From an uncultured Desulfomonile sp. (lineage in GTDB: Bacteria > Desulfobacterota > Desulfomonilia > Desulfomonilales > Desulfomonilaceae), in the NCBI GenBank assembly GCA_903952205.1, contig CAJBEZ010000036.1, forward strand, positions 62,001-126,000: a stretch of DNA of 64,000 nt, read 5' to 3'. Shown here piece by piece: positions 16,814 to 25,623 of this stretch. The notes under the pieces are model-generated. The model saw only the letters and a list, made by a program, of their open reading frames with translations. It did no database searches and was not told the DNA's origin. Each line of letters starts with the position of its first letter. The first letter of the stretch is position 1. Both the position numbers and the translations under genes were made by a program.

Positions 16814-18808
16814 GTGATACGCCGAAAAAACCCAATTTTGGCTTTGGCGTCATTATCAGGGATTCTTTGCTTAAGTCTGACCTTGCTTTTCATTGGCGGC
16901 CCAGTTTCCTGTCAAGCTCAGGGCCTGACAATAAACACCGACGAATGGCCGCCGAGCGGGGCTAAGGCCTCAGGAGCCGGTGACGCCGCCACTCGGTTTT
17001 CCAACTCGTCCGGACGCCTGCTTAGGTCATCAGAAGATTCCAAGCACAAATATCAGTGGCTTTTCAAACAACCCCAGCAGCAGGAGACCGACACCGAGAT
17101 TAGCAGGACCAGGCTTCTGGAAAAGTTTGATAAAGAGGTCAGAGAGGCTAGAAGGTTGTACCTGTCGGGAGAAGTTGAAAACGCGGTACTCAAGTATAGA
17201 AACGCCATTGATCAGTTCGAGTACATTCTCGAAGATACGCCTCCATCACATCCACTATTGAAAGATCTCGAAGAAAGATTTTCGATATTTGAAGAAATCA
17301 CTACAAAAATTCTTGGTCCTGTGAGTTCTGATATCAAGGAAGAAGATTCCCCCAGACTATTCCATTTGATGGAGAAAAGGAGGCTCGCCCGCCGTGGGCT
17401 AGCTCTAAAAAAGGCTGGCGCTATTCAGCCTTTCGATGTGCCTGAAATCCTTTCGAACAGAGAATACGATATTCTCAACCAACTCATCAGCTTAAAGGAA
17501 GAGAAGGTTGAAGAGCCCACACGAATAAATGAAGATGAATTGAGAAACGAATTGCTTGGAATCAGGCGTGAAATTCAAAAAACAGCTCCGAACTGGATGC
17601 TGTTTCGCAAAGGGATTCCTGTAACTCTTGGTGAGATACAAAACGAAACCTTAGCTCCTCACGAAATGATAATGGACTTCAACCTCATGACGGACAGAGC
17701 TTTGGTTGGCATGATATCCAAAGAGAAAGCCATTTACTCGCAGGCCCCAGTCTCCAGAACTGAAATAGACAAAGCCGTACACAATCTTCAGGAAAAACTG
17801 AGAGAATATTCGACGGGTGATCAGTCAACATTTATGGGGCATGCCTGGAAAGAGCCTTGTCGAAGGGTATACAGGCACCTTATAGGGAAAATACCCGCTC
17901 TTCCCAAGGACAAGACCACACTGCTGGTAATTCCGGACCGGTCCCTATGGTACATTCCTTTCTCTCTCATGCTGGACTCCGAGGACAGACCGTTTGGACA
18001 GGATCGACTGATAACCATGATTCCTTCCGCGGACATACTCAAAGGAGTCAGATTCAAAGTCGATAAGAAACCGAAAAACAACCCTCAAAATGACCTACTC
18101 GTCTTTGAATCCATTCCGTGGGTATCCGAAGAGAGCCTGCGAGAGACATCATCCCCGGAAAAATCCACAAAGAAATCAGCCAGTAAACTCACCGAAGGGG
18201 AAAAGATCGAAAAGCTGATACTGATGAACAGTGTCTACCCAAGGCCTTCTGATATTGTTGTGGGGGTTCAGAAAATATTCAAAAATTTCGAAGTGTTTGT
18301 AGGACCTACGGCCACTGTGGACAGATTCCTGGAAGCGAAACCACGTTCCGAGATCCTGGCCATACTTGCCGTGCCTTTGGGGGTTCAGGACACCGTTTCT
18401 GGCGAAACCCAACCCAAATTCTTCTTTTCTCCTGACAAAACAGGTGAAAGGCGTTTCCTTGTGAAGGATCTGTTCTCAGTTCCCATGTCAAACGGACTGA
18501 CACTTCTGCCAATTTCCTGGTTTGAGATTAAAGATCCTGAAAATTTAAACGGAGAAGGTCCGTTGCTGCTTAATCTGGCCCTTCTTTATTCGGGCTCAAA
18601 GCTGACTCTCATAAATTATTCGGACCCTAACTGGGGAGCCGAACAACCTTTCCTTTCTACGATCCTGAAGAAAATGGCGGCAAAGGAGTCCCCAAGTCAA
18701 GCCTTAGCGGACGTTCCACGAGAGCTTCCTGCGGGGATGGATTCCTCATTCAGCGGGAAACCACCTTCCTGGTCCGGCTGGATCCTTCTCGGCGATCCTG
18801 GAAAGTGA
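16814..18808 (+). CDS. Secreted or membrane-anchored CHAT-like protein lacking the catalytic His/Cys pair
   Basis: About 664 residues. A hydrophobic stretch (LALASLSGILCLSLTLLFIGG) near the N-terminus is a signal peptide or anchor. Residues about 90-170 are helical and charged, TPR-like (ARRLYLSGEVENAVLKYRNA). From about residue 270 the order of elements matches a CHAT peptidase domain: LLVIPDRSLWYIPFSLM, ITMIPSADILKG, then ILAILAVPLG where active members have an HG motif, LTLLPISWFE where they have a SACE-type cysteine, GEGPLLLNLALLYSG, and a closing SWSGWILLGDP. Both catalytic positions are therefore replaced, so proteolysis is unlikely. The frame opens at 16721 inside the HD gene; the GTG at 16814 behind GGTGGAG gives a proper signal peptide and is preferred. 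The CHAT assignment is by motif order only. Confidence 0.62.
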   Translation: MIRRKNPILALASLSGILCLSLTLLFIGGPVSCQAQGLTINTDEWPPSGAKASGAGDAATRFSNSSGRLLRSSEDSKHKYQWLFKQPQQQETDTEISRTRLLEKFDKEVREARRLYLSGEVENAVLKYRNAIDQFEYILEDTPPSHPLLKDLEERFSIFEEITTKILGPVSSDIKEEDSPRLFHLMEKRRLARRGLALKKAGAIQPFDVPEILSNREYDILNQLISLKEEKVEEPTRINEDELRNELLGIRREIQKTAPNWMLFRKGIPVTLGEIQNETLAPHEMIMDFNLMTDRALVGMISKEKAIYSQAPVSRTEIDKAVHNLQEKLREYSTGDQSTFMGHAWKEPCRRVYRHLIGKIPALPKDKTTLLVIPDRSLWYIPFSLMLDSEDRPFGQDRLITMIPSADILKGVRFKVDKKPKNNPQNDLLVFESIPWVSEESLRETSSPEKSTKKSASKLTEGEKIEKLILMNSVYPRPSDIVVGVQKIFKNFEVFVGPTATVDRFLEAKPRSEILAILAVPLGVQDTVSGETQPKFFFSPDKTGERRFLVKDLFSVPMSNGLTLLPISWFEIKDPENLNGEGPLLLNLALLYSGSKLTLINYSDPNWGAEQPFLSTILKKMAAKESPSQALADVPRELPAGMDSSFSGKPPSWSGWILLGDPGK

Positions 18809-18881
18809 TTTTAGATGATGGGTTTCACAGATTGGCAGACACTACCGTCGCGCATTGAAGATCGAAAATAGTTCCGCAGAA

Positions 18882-19151
18882 TCAAGAGTTCGCAGCGCTA
18901 GCCGCCAATCTTCTCGAAAGTCTGGATATCGATCTTGAAGCGGTGTTCTTGTGGAAAATCCCCTTGGTCACGCCTTTGTTTAGTAATGACGTTGTTGCGT
19001 TTAACAGATTGGAGGCGTCATCTGTCTTTTCTTCAACCGCTTTGAGGTATTTCTTCACGGCTGTTTTCACTTTTGATTTATAGGACATATTTCTAAGGCG
19101 TTTTTTCTCGTTTTGCCTCATTCTCTTCAAAGCCGACGGATGATTAGCCAT
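18882..19151 (-). CDS. rpsT: 30S ribosomal protein S20
   Basis: 89 residues, basic, helical; binds 16S rRNA in the small subunit. The product opens MANHPSALKRMRQNEKKRLRN, the family signature. SYKSKVKTAVKKYLKAVEE, the alanine/leucine middle and KGIFHKNTASRSISRLSRRLA at the end match S20 throughout. AAGGAG precedes the ATG. It stands alone, convergent with the CHAT-like gene and divergent from hypF, as is common for rpsT. Confidence 0.97.
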   Translation of the reverse strand: MANHPSALKRMRQNEKKRLRNMSYKSKVKTAVKKYLKAVEEKTDDASNLLNATTSLLNKGVTKGIFHKNTASRSISRLSRRLAASAANS

Positions 19152-19283
19152 TAATAGCTCCTTCTCAAAGTCACCCTTAGACTCTTTCGCAACCTGCTTG
19201 ATATGGATTTCACAGCCTGAAGCGCGGCGGTTAAGGGTAGACCCGCCTTTTACTACCGAATTTTTCTATATCTCAGAAAAACG

Positions 19284-19289
19284 TATAAT
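19284..19289 (+). promoter_or_regulatory. Possible -10 box for hypF
   Basis: A perfect TATAAT lies in the rpsT-hypF divergent region. The 17-bp-upstream hexamer (TTTTTC) is a poor -35, so this is only a candidate. On the opposite strand a TTGACT at 19293-19298 could belong to rpsT, but a matching -10 is not clear. Confidence 0.3.
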
Positions 19290-19431
19290 AAGTCAATAGA
19301 TTTTTTGCGCCGGCTGTAAAATGGAGGCCTCTTCCCTTTGGGTTCAAAAAAGGCTAATTTATGTCAAATTGAAAAAGTTATCGTATTGCCGGGCCGTGTT
19401 CCGGGATTCGCTACCGGGTACAACTCCACTT

Positions 19432-21795
19432 ATGCCAGTCTCACGAAAACAGCTCATTCTTAAAGGCACACTTCAAGGAATAGGATTCAGACCCACAGTT
19501 TATCGCCTTGCGACAAATCATGGTCTTTCGGGCTGGGTGATTAACACAACAGAGGCCGTGCGCATCGAAATCGAGGGGACAGACATCCAGTGTGAGAAGT
19601 TCATTTCTGAATTGCCCGGCGCAATTCCACCGCCAGGGCAAATAGAGACCTTCGACGTTGCGGAAATCGACCCAATTGGAGGGACTGGCTTCAATATTCA
19701 GACAAGCCTTGCTACGAAACGGGAAATAACTCCTATCCCCCCGGACGTGGCCGTTTGTGACATGTGTGTGGAGGAGCTTTTTGACCCTCATAACAGAAGA
19801 CACCTATACCCATTTATTACGTGCACGCTATGCGGCCCACGATTTAGCGTTGTTCGCTCATTTCCCTATGATCGGGAAAGAACGTCCATGGCCGATTTTG
19901 TCATGTGTGAGGAATGCCGGTCCGAATATGAGAATCCTAATGACCGTCGTTTCCATTCCCAGACCAATTCTTGTCCAAAATGCGGCCCGAAACTTTCCCT
20001 GTTGGACTGTCACGGAAATAGAATCTCCGGTGATCCAATTCCAGAATCCATTAGGCTACTCAAATCGGGGATGGTAGTCGCCATAAAAGGCATAGGCGGC
20101 TTTCACCTGGCGGTGGACGCACTGAACGACGTGGCCGTTCAACGATTGCGAGGCCGTAAAGGCAGAGCTGAAAAACCCTTTGCCGTCATGGCGTCCGGGG
20201 TTCAGGAAGCTCATACTTATTGCAGTATAGACAGTGACGAATTACAGGTGTTGACATCAGCGGCGGCCCCTATTGTTCCGCTCAGGACTCAAGGGCAAAA
20301 AACGCCCACCAGCATTGCCCCGTTTGTTGGAACTCTGGGGGTGATGCTGCCTTATGCCCCGGTTCACCATCTGCTGTTCAAACATCCTTATTTTCGGGGA
20401 ACTGATTCTCTGTCTTTACTCGTGATGACTTCGGGCAACAAATCCGAAGAACCGATAGCAGCGGGAAATGAGGAAGCTCTTGAGAGACTGGGACTCATAG
20501 CGGACGCTTTTCTGGCGCATGATCGCGAGATTGTTTTAAGGACGGATGACTCGATTGTCAGAGTCATAAACGGTCGTCCTTCGGTCTTTAGAAGGTCCAG
20601 GGGATATGTTCCGATGAGTTTCCCTGTGGATAACGCAGGCGGAGTTCATAGTACCAGAACAATTGATTCCGGGTTATCGGACCGGCTGGAAATTGACAGG
20701 CCGCGGGAACCTACTGTACTTGGTGTTGGAGCGGACCTGAAAAATGCCCCTGCGATTCTGGACGGAAAATATCTGACACCCGGACCACACGTGGGAGATC
20801 TTGAGTCTCCCGAGGCTCAAGACTATTTTCTCCGGTCGATAGAAACTTTGACAAGTTATCTTGAGGTAACTCCGTCCATAATAGCCTATGACCCACATCC
20901 GGCCTACTTCAGTTCCAATCTGGCCACACACAATGAAAAATGTCTTGTGCCGGTCTTTCACCACCACGCTCACGCTATTAGCCTACTATTTGAACACGGT
21001 CTTAATGAGCCTACTCTTTTTGTAGTTTTTGATGGAACCGGTTATGGTGAGGATGGGACAATATGGGGCGGAGAATTTCTCCTGGCTGACAGGCGTTCTT
21101 TCCAACGACTGGCCAGGCTGAGCCTGTTTCCGCTAATAGGAGCCGAATCCGCTATCAAAGAACCATTAAGAATTGCAGCCGGCATCCTTGCAATTTCCAA
21201 TGCCGGGGTCATACCGGAAAGCGCCATGGGATTATTTAGAGATTTGACGCCCAAACCCGCTTTATGGTTGGAGGCGTTGAAAAAGGGTATTAATTGTCCC
21301 TTGACATCTTCCGCCGGCAGGCTTTTCGACGCCGCTGCGGCAATAGCCGGTTTTAGGCGCTCTGTTACTTTTGAAGGACAGGCCGCAATGTGGTTGGAGT
21401 CAATAGTTGATGAGTCGGAAAACGGATCATACGAAATCCATTTCCGGGAAACCAACATATTGGAATGTGACGTGGAATATTTGCTCAGCGCAATGGCCGA
21501 TGACGCAATGCAAGGAACGTCCTCCAACAAGCTCTCGGCTCGTTTTCACAATTCAATGGCTGACCTGATTGTAAAAACAGTCCGGAGAATTTCCGGAGGC
21601 TCTTCTTCCAATATGGTCGGTTTGACGGGAGGCTGTTTTCAAAATAAAAGGTTGACGGAACTGACATCCGATAAGCTGCAAAAAGCAGGATATAATGTTT
21701 TGCGCCATGGCGCCGTTCCTGTTAATGATGGTGGGATTGGCATTGGACAAGCCGTGGCCGGCAGAGAAATATGGGCAAGGCGCTCTCATTTGTAG
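19432..21795 (+). CDS. hypF: Carbamoyltransferase HypF
   Basis: Uses carbamoyl phosphate and ATP to make the thiocarbamate that HypE turns into the cyanide ligand of [NiFe]-hydrogenases. About 787 residues. Domains in order are: an acylphosphatase-like domain (KGTLQGIGFRPTVYRLA), two zinc-finger pairs (CDMC ... CTLC and CEEC ... CPKC), a YrdC-like domain (AIKGIGGFHLAVDA ... RGRKGRAEKPFAVM, MTSGNKSEEPI), and a Kae1-like C-terminal domain with HHHAHA, FDGTGYGEDGTIWGGEF and GLTGGCFQN. The frame is open to 19321. I place the start at ATG 19432, directly before the acylphosphatase domain; no strong ribosome site supports any candidate. It is followed at 43 bp by hypC. Confidence 0.95.
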   Translation: MPVSRKQLILKGTLQGIGFRPTVYRLATNHGLSGWVINTTEAVRIEIEGTDIQCEKFISELPGAIPPPGQIETFDVAEIDPIGGTGFNIQTSLATKREITPIPPDVAVCDMCVEELFDPHNRRHLYPFITCTLCGPRFSVVRSFPYDRERTSMADFVMCEECRSEYENPNDRRFHSQTNSCPKCGPKLSLLDCHGNRISGDPIPESIRLLKSGMVVAIKGIGGFHLAVDALNDVAVQRLRGRKGRAEKPFAVMASGVQEAHTYCSIDSDELQVLTSAAAPIVPLRTQGQKTPTSIAPFVGTLGVMLPYAPVHHLLFKHPYFRGTDSLSLLVMTSGNKSEEPIAAGNEEALERLGLIADAFLAHDREIVLRTDDSIVRVINGRPSVFRRSRGYVPMSFPVDNAGGVHSTRTIDSGLSDRLEIDRPREPTVLGVGADLKNAPAILDGKYLTPGPHVGDLESPEAQDYFLRSIETLTSYLEVTPSIIAYDPHPAYFSSNLATHNEKCLVPVFHHHAHAISLLFEHGLNEPTLFVVFDGTGYGEDGTIWGGEFLLADRRSFQRLARLSLFPLIGAESAIKEPLRIAAGILAISNAGVIPESAMGLFRDLTPKPALWLEALKKGINCPLTSSAGRLFDAAAAIAGFRRSVTFEGQAAMWLESIVDESENGSYEIHFRETNILECDVEYLLSAMADDAMQGTSSNKLSARFHNSMADLIVKTVRRISGGSSSNMVGLTGGCFQNKRLTELTSDKLQKAGYNVLRHGAVPVNDGGIGIGQAVAGREIWARRSHL

Positions 21796-21838
21796 AAAAT
21801 AGGACTGCGATGGATTTCACTTTTAGAGGTTAAATTTA

Positions 21839-22078
21839 ATGTGTTTAGCTATTCCAATGAAACTCGTTGAGATTACCGGGCCGGGTGTCGGCAAAGTTGA
21901 CGCAGGCGGCGTAAGAACCGACGTGAGCCTGGCAATGGCCCCAAATGCCGTAATAGACGACTATCTGATCATACACGCTGGTTTTGCGATTGAGGTGCTG
22001 GACAAAGAGGAAGCCATGATCCGGCTGGATTTGTTCAAAGAATTGGCGGAAGCAACGCGAGATGAGGTCCCGGATTGA
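21839..22078 (+). CDS. hypC: Hydrogenase maturation chaperone HypC
   Basis: 79 residues. It begins MCLAIPMKLVEI; after removal of Met1 the N-terminal Cys binds the Fe(CN)2CO unit and docks to HypD and to the hydrogenase large-subunit precursor. The small OB-like barrel follows (VDAGGVRTDVSLAM, DDYLIIHAGFAIEVLDKEEA). The stop overlaps the hypD start as TTGA, so the two products are made together, as expected for partners. Confidence 0.96.
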   Translation: MCLAIPMKLVEITGPGVGKVDAGGVRTDVSLAMAPNAVIDDYLIIHAGFAIEVLDKEEAMIRLDLFKELAEATRDEVPD

Positions 22079-23154
22079 AAATCAAAACCGAACAGCAAGC
22101 GGCCGGAAAACTTTCCAATGACATAAATTTAATTCTTCACGACTACGATGGAACCATGAAGTTCATGGAAGTGTGCGGGACACATACCATGGCCATTCAT
22201 TCCTCCGGCGTCAAGAGTCTTTTGAACAAAAAGATCTCCCTTGTTTCTGGACCTGGCTGCCCCGTATGTGTGACAGAAAAGCTTTTTATCGATCAGGCCA
22301 TGTTTCTGGCGGAACAACTTGGGGTTTGCCTGATAACCTTTGGCGATTTAATCAGGGTCCCTGGGTCTAATGGATCCCTTGCGGATTTGCGTTCCCGTGG
22401 AGGTCTGGTCAAGGTTGTCTACTCTCCGATGGACTCGATTGAGATTGCTCTTGAGTTGGCCCCACAACCGGTTGTTTTCCTTGGGATAGGCTTTGAAACG
22501 ACTATCCCGACCGTGGCTGTGACTGTCAAGACCGCATTTGAGAGAAAAGTCGGCAATCTCTTTATACTTCCTGCCTTCAAGACAATTCATGAACCTCTAA
22601 AAATACTCGCGTCCAATAAAGATTTAACTGGTTTCCTTTTACCGGGCCATGTGTCGGCAATCATCGGGGTGGATTCATACAGCTACCTTGCTGACGATTT
22701 CAAAAAGCCCGGAGTTGTGGCGGGTTTTGATGGACTCGACATTCTCTACGCATTACGAAGTCTTGTAAAGATGACGGTCAGCGGCAAGCCCGGCATCGAA
22801 AACAATTATAAGACTGTCGTCAGGTCTGAAGGGAACATCTTCGCTAGAAAGCTCATTGATGAAGTATTTGAACCTGCCGACACGTCGTGGAGGGGCCTGG
22901 GATTAATTAAGGGCAGTGGTTTAGCTTTTAAGGCTCCTTACGACACTTTCGACGCCCTCAAAAGATTCCCCATGCAACTTCCGGACGCGCCTGATGATCC
23001 TCGCTGCAAATGCGCCCTCATCCTTACTGGGACATTGACTCCCAACCAGTGCGGCCTTTTTGGCAGAGAATGCGTCCCCGAAAACCCGGTTGGGCCTTGC
23101 ATGGTATCATCAGAAGGGACCTGCGCCGCATACTACAAATATGGAGGGACCTAG
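22075..23154 (+). CDS. hypD: Hydrogenase maturation iron-sulfur protein HypD
   Basis: 359 residues, the usual size. It is the scaffold where iron receives its CN and CO ligands. Signatures are EVCGTHTMAIHSSGVKSLL, SGPGCPVCVT, FLGIGFETTIPTVA, LLPGHVSAIIG, and the C-terminal [4Fe-4S]/redox cysteines in NQCGLFGRECVPENPVGPC with the final EGTCAAYYKY. The start is a TTG that overlaps hypC by four bases. The stop is one base before the hypE TTG. Confidence 0.96.
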   Translation: MKIKTEQQAAGKLSNDINLILHDYDGTMKFMEVCGTHTMAIHSSGVKSLLNKKISLVSGPGCPVCVTEKLFIDQAMFLAEQLGVCLITFGDLIRVPGSNGSLADLRSRGGLVKVVYSPMDSIEIALELAPQPVVFLGIGFETTIPTVAVTVKTAFERKVGNLFILPAFKTIHEPLKILASNKDLTGFLLPGHVSAIIGVDSYSYLADDFKKPGVVAGFDGLDILYALRSLVKMTVSGKPGIENNYKTVVRSEGNIFARKLIDEVFEPADTSWRGLGLIKGSGLAFKAPYDTFDALKRFPMQLPDAPDDPRCKCALILTGTLTPNQCGLFGRECVPENPVGPCMVSSEGTCAAYYKYGGT

Positions 23155-23155
23155 A

Positions 23156-24178
23156 TTGACTCCTAAATTCACGTTCAGCTCCATTTCTTTGGCCCACGGC
23201 GGTGGAGGAAAGATGACTGGGCGGTTAATTCGCGACATGATTCTTCCCAGGTTGGACAGAGGAAAACTTGGAGCGCTGCCGGACTCAGTTGTGTTATCCG
23301 GTTTCGGCGAAAAAATAGCGTTCACCACAGATTCTTTCGTAGTCTCCCCCATCTTTTTTCCTGGAGGGGACATAGGATCATTAAGCGTTCACGGAACGTG
23401 CAACGACCTGTCATGTTCTGGGGCCCGTCCGGCGTATTTGTCGGTCGGTCTTATACTGGAAGAAGGTTTTCCCGTTGAGGAACTCGCCCGAATCCTTGAT
23501 TCCATGTCGGAGGCCGCAGACGCTTCCAGCATAGAGATAGTGACCGGAGACACAAAAGTCACTCCAAAAGGAGCCACAGATAAAATATTTATTAATACGG
23601 CAGGGATTGGGCTTGTTCAGCCGGCGGCTCAACTCAATCCCTCACGCATTGTTCCCGGTGACGCGATAATTGTGAGTGGCCCCGTTGGCAATCATGGGAT
23701 GGCTGTTATGTTGAGCCGTGCGGAGTTCTCTTTTGACTTTGAGGTGAAGTCCGATTCGGCCAATGTGTGGCCGATTGTGGAACAATTGTTGAAACTTGAA
23801 GAGGGTCTCAAGTTTCTCAGGGATCCCACCAGGGGTGGACTCAGCGCTACTCTGAATGAGATAGCGAGTCTCACCAATTTCACAGTCTCGGTTGATGAGG
23901 CGTTTATACCTGTGGCTCCAGCGGTTTCAGCGGCTGCGGAGATACTTGGCGTCAATCCCCTTGAGGCCGCAAATGAAGGAAGGATTGTAGCGGTCATCGA
24001 CCATCGAGAAATCGATCATGCTCTTGACATGCTTAAGGATTGTCCTTTGGCCACAGGCGCTTGCTTCATCGGGACAATCACTTCAGAGAGAAAACCACGA
24101 GTAGTGATCAAGACGCGAATCGGTGGATCGAGGATCCTTGCGGAGCCATCGGGAGAGCTTCTTCCAAGAATTTGTTAA
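23156..24178 (+). CDS. hypE: Carbamoyl dehydratase HypE
   Basis: 340 residues. ATP-dependent dehydration of the C-terminal thiocarbamate to thiocyanate. The open frame begins at 23060 inside hypD, but TTG 23156 is placed seven bases after GGAGGG, starts one base past the hypD stop, and gives the normal N-terminus (LAHGGGGKMTGRLIRDMIL). AIR-synthase-like motifs are AFTTDSFVVSPIFFPGGDIG, GTCNDLSCSGARPAYLS, GDTKVTPKG and LRDPTRGGLSATLNEIA. The protein ends PRIC, so the essential C-terminal cysteine is Cys340. hypA, hypB and any hydrogenase structural genes are not in the window. Confidence 0.96.
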   Translation: MTPKFTFSSISLAHGGGGKMTGRLIRDMILPRLDRGKLGALPDSVVLSGFGEKIAFTTDSFVVSPIFFPGGDIGSLSVHGTCNDLSCSGARPAYLSVGLILEEGFPVEELARILDSMSEAADASSIEIVTGDTKVTPKGATDKIFINTAGIGLVQPAAQLNPSRIVPGDAIIVSGPVGNHGMAVMLSRAEFSFDFEVKSDSANVWPIVEQLLKLEEGLKFLRDPTRGGLSATLNEIASLTNFTVSVDEAFIPVAPAVSAAAEILGVNPLEAANEGRIVAVIDHREIDHALDMLKDCPLATGACFIGTITSERKPRVVIKTRIGGSRILAEPSGELLPRIC

Positions 24179-24256
24179 GCGTCTTTCAAATTTTTAGAGT
24201 CGCTCCGGTTATTGCAACCTGACTTTTGTATCACCTTTTTGCTAGGGGAAATCGAA

Positions 24257-25588
24257 ATGACTCAGGAAACAAATCCTGAAACAATTGAAAATTCTGGTGC
24301 GCCTTGCGCTGTCAGCAACTCTGCCAAGTCTTCCACGGGTAGAAGCGAAAACAATCCTTACGCCAACGCACTCATGCAATTTGACAGGGCGGTCGCGCAT
24401 CTTGACCTTAAACGGGGTGTGGTCGACATGCTCCGTTGTCCTAAAAGGGAACTTACAGTTAATTTTCCCGTGATGCTGGATACCGGTCAAATACAGATGT
24501 TTCGCGGCTACAGGGTCCATCACTCAGTTGTCAGAGGTCCTACAAAGGGCGGGATAAGGTATTCCTCCGACGTAACGCTCGATGAAGTTAGGGCCCTTGC
24601 CATGTGGATGACATGGAAATGCGCATTGATGAATTTGCCCTATGGGGGAGCGAAGGGCGGAGTTGTGGTAAATCCCAAGCAACTTTCGAATCGTGAACTG
24701 GAGAGGCTTACACGGAGGTACGCAACGGAGATTAGTGTGCTGATGGGCCCGGAGAGTGACATCCCGGCTCCAGATGTGGGCACAAATCCTCAAGTTATGG
24801 CCTGGATCATGGACACCTATTCCATGCATCGCGGATTTTCCGTCCCCGCGGTAGTAACAGGGAAACCGGTTGAAATAGGAGGATCACTCGGCAGGACAGA
24901 GGCTACAGGGCGCGGAGTTGGCTTTTGCATAATCGAGGCGTTAAGAATGAGGGGAATAAGTCCTGGTGACGCTACAGTAGCTATCCAGGGATTTGGAAAT
25001 GTGGGGTCAGTCGCCGCGAGGATGGTCCATGAAATGGGTATGAGGGTGATCGCCATAAGTTGTTCCACTGGCGGCCTATACAGATCAGACGGTATCGACC
25101 CACTCAAAGTCACACGACATCTCGAGCATGGTGGGTGCATGACTACTTTTGAAGGAGCTGATTCAATTTCGAACGAAGAGTTGCTTACGTTGGATTGTGA
25201 CGTTTTAATAGCAGCCGCCGTTGAAAATCAAATCACATCGTTCAACGCCGACAGGGTAAAGGCAAAAATTCTGGCAGAGGGCGCCAACGGGCCGACGACA
25301 CCTGAAGCGGATGACATTCTTAAGGAAAAGGGCACTTTCGTTATTCCCGATGTCCTGTGCAACGCGGGAGGCGTCACTGTGAGTTATCTCGAATGGGTGC
25401 AGGACCTCCAGTCATTTTTCTGGCCTGTTGACGAGATCAACAGAAAACTCCAGTACCTAATGGCGAAAGCATTTGAGAGCGTATCAGAAACAGTTCAACA
25501 ATATATGGTTTCAAGTAGAGAGGCAGCGCAGATTCTTGCTATTCAGAGAATATCAGACGCTATTTTGATTCGCGGGATTTACCCTTAG
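24257..25588 (+). CDS. gdhA: Glu/Leu/Phe/Val dehydrogenase (glutamate dehydrogenase)
   Basis: 443 residues. Oxidative deamination or reductive amination linking glutamate and 2-oxoglutarate. Visible are FRGYRVHHSVVRGPTKGG, the catalytic-lysine region MNLPYGGAKGGVVVNPK, the catalytic aspartate in DIPAPDVGTNPQVMAW, the nucleotide-binding VAIQGFGNVGSVAA, and CDVLIAAAVENQIT with LAEGANGPTTPEA. The length and motif style are those of small hexameric enzymes. Cofactor choice (NAD or NADP) is not decided here. The frame is open to 24212, but the ATG at 24257 follows AGGGGA by seven bases. An N-terminal tail of about 25 low-complexity residues precedes the domain. It starts 78 bp after hypE. Confidence 0.92.
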   Translation: MTQETNPETIENSGAPCAVSNSAKSSTGRSENNPYANALMQFDRAVAHLDLKRGVVDMLRCPKRELTVNFPVMLDTGQIQMFRGYRVHHSVVRGPTKGGIRYSSDVTLDEVRALAMWMTWKCALMNLPYGGAKGGVVVNPKQLSNRELERLTRRYATEISVLMGPESDIPAPDVGTNPQVMAWIMDTYSMHRGFSVPAVVTGKPVEIGGSLGRTEATGRGVGFCIIEALRMRGISPGDATVAIQGFGNVGSVAARMVHEMGMRVIAISCSTGGLYRSDGIDPLKVTRHLEHGGCMTTFEGADSISNEELLTLDCDVLIAAAVENQITSFNADRVKAKILAEGANGPTTPEADDILKEKGTFVIPDVLCNAGGVTVSYLEWVQDLQSFFWPVDEINRKLQYLMAKAFESVSETVQQYMVSSREAAQILAIQRISDAILIRGIYP

Positions 25589-25623
25589 AAACTTCAGAAC
25601 AAAGGTCTGTCATCTCAAACGCA

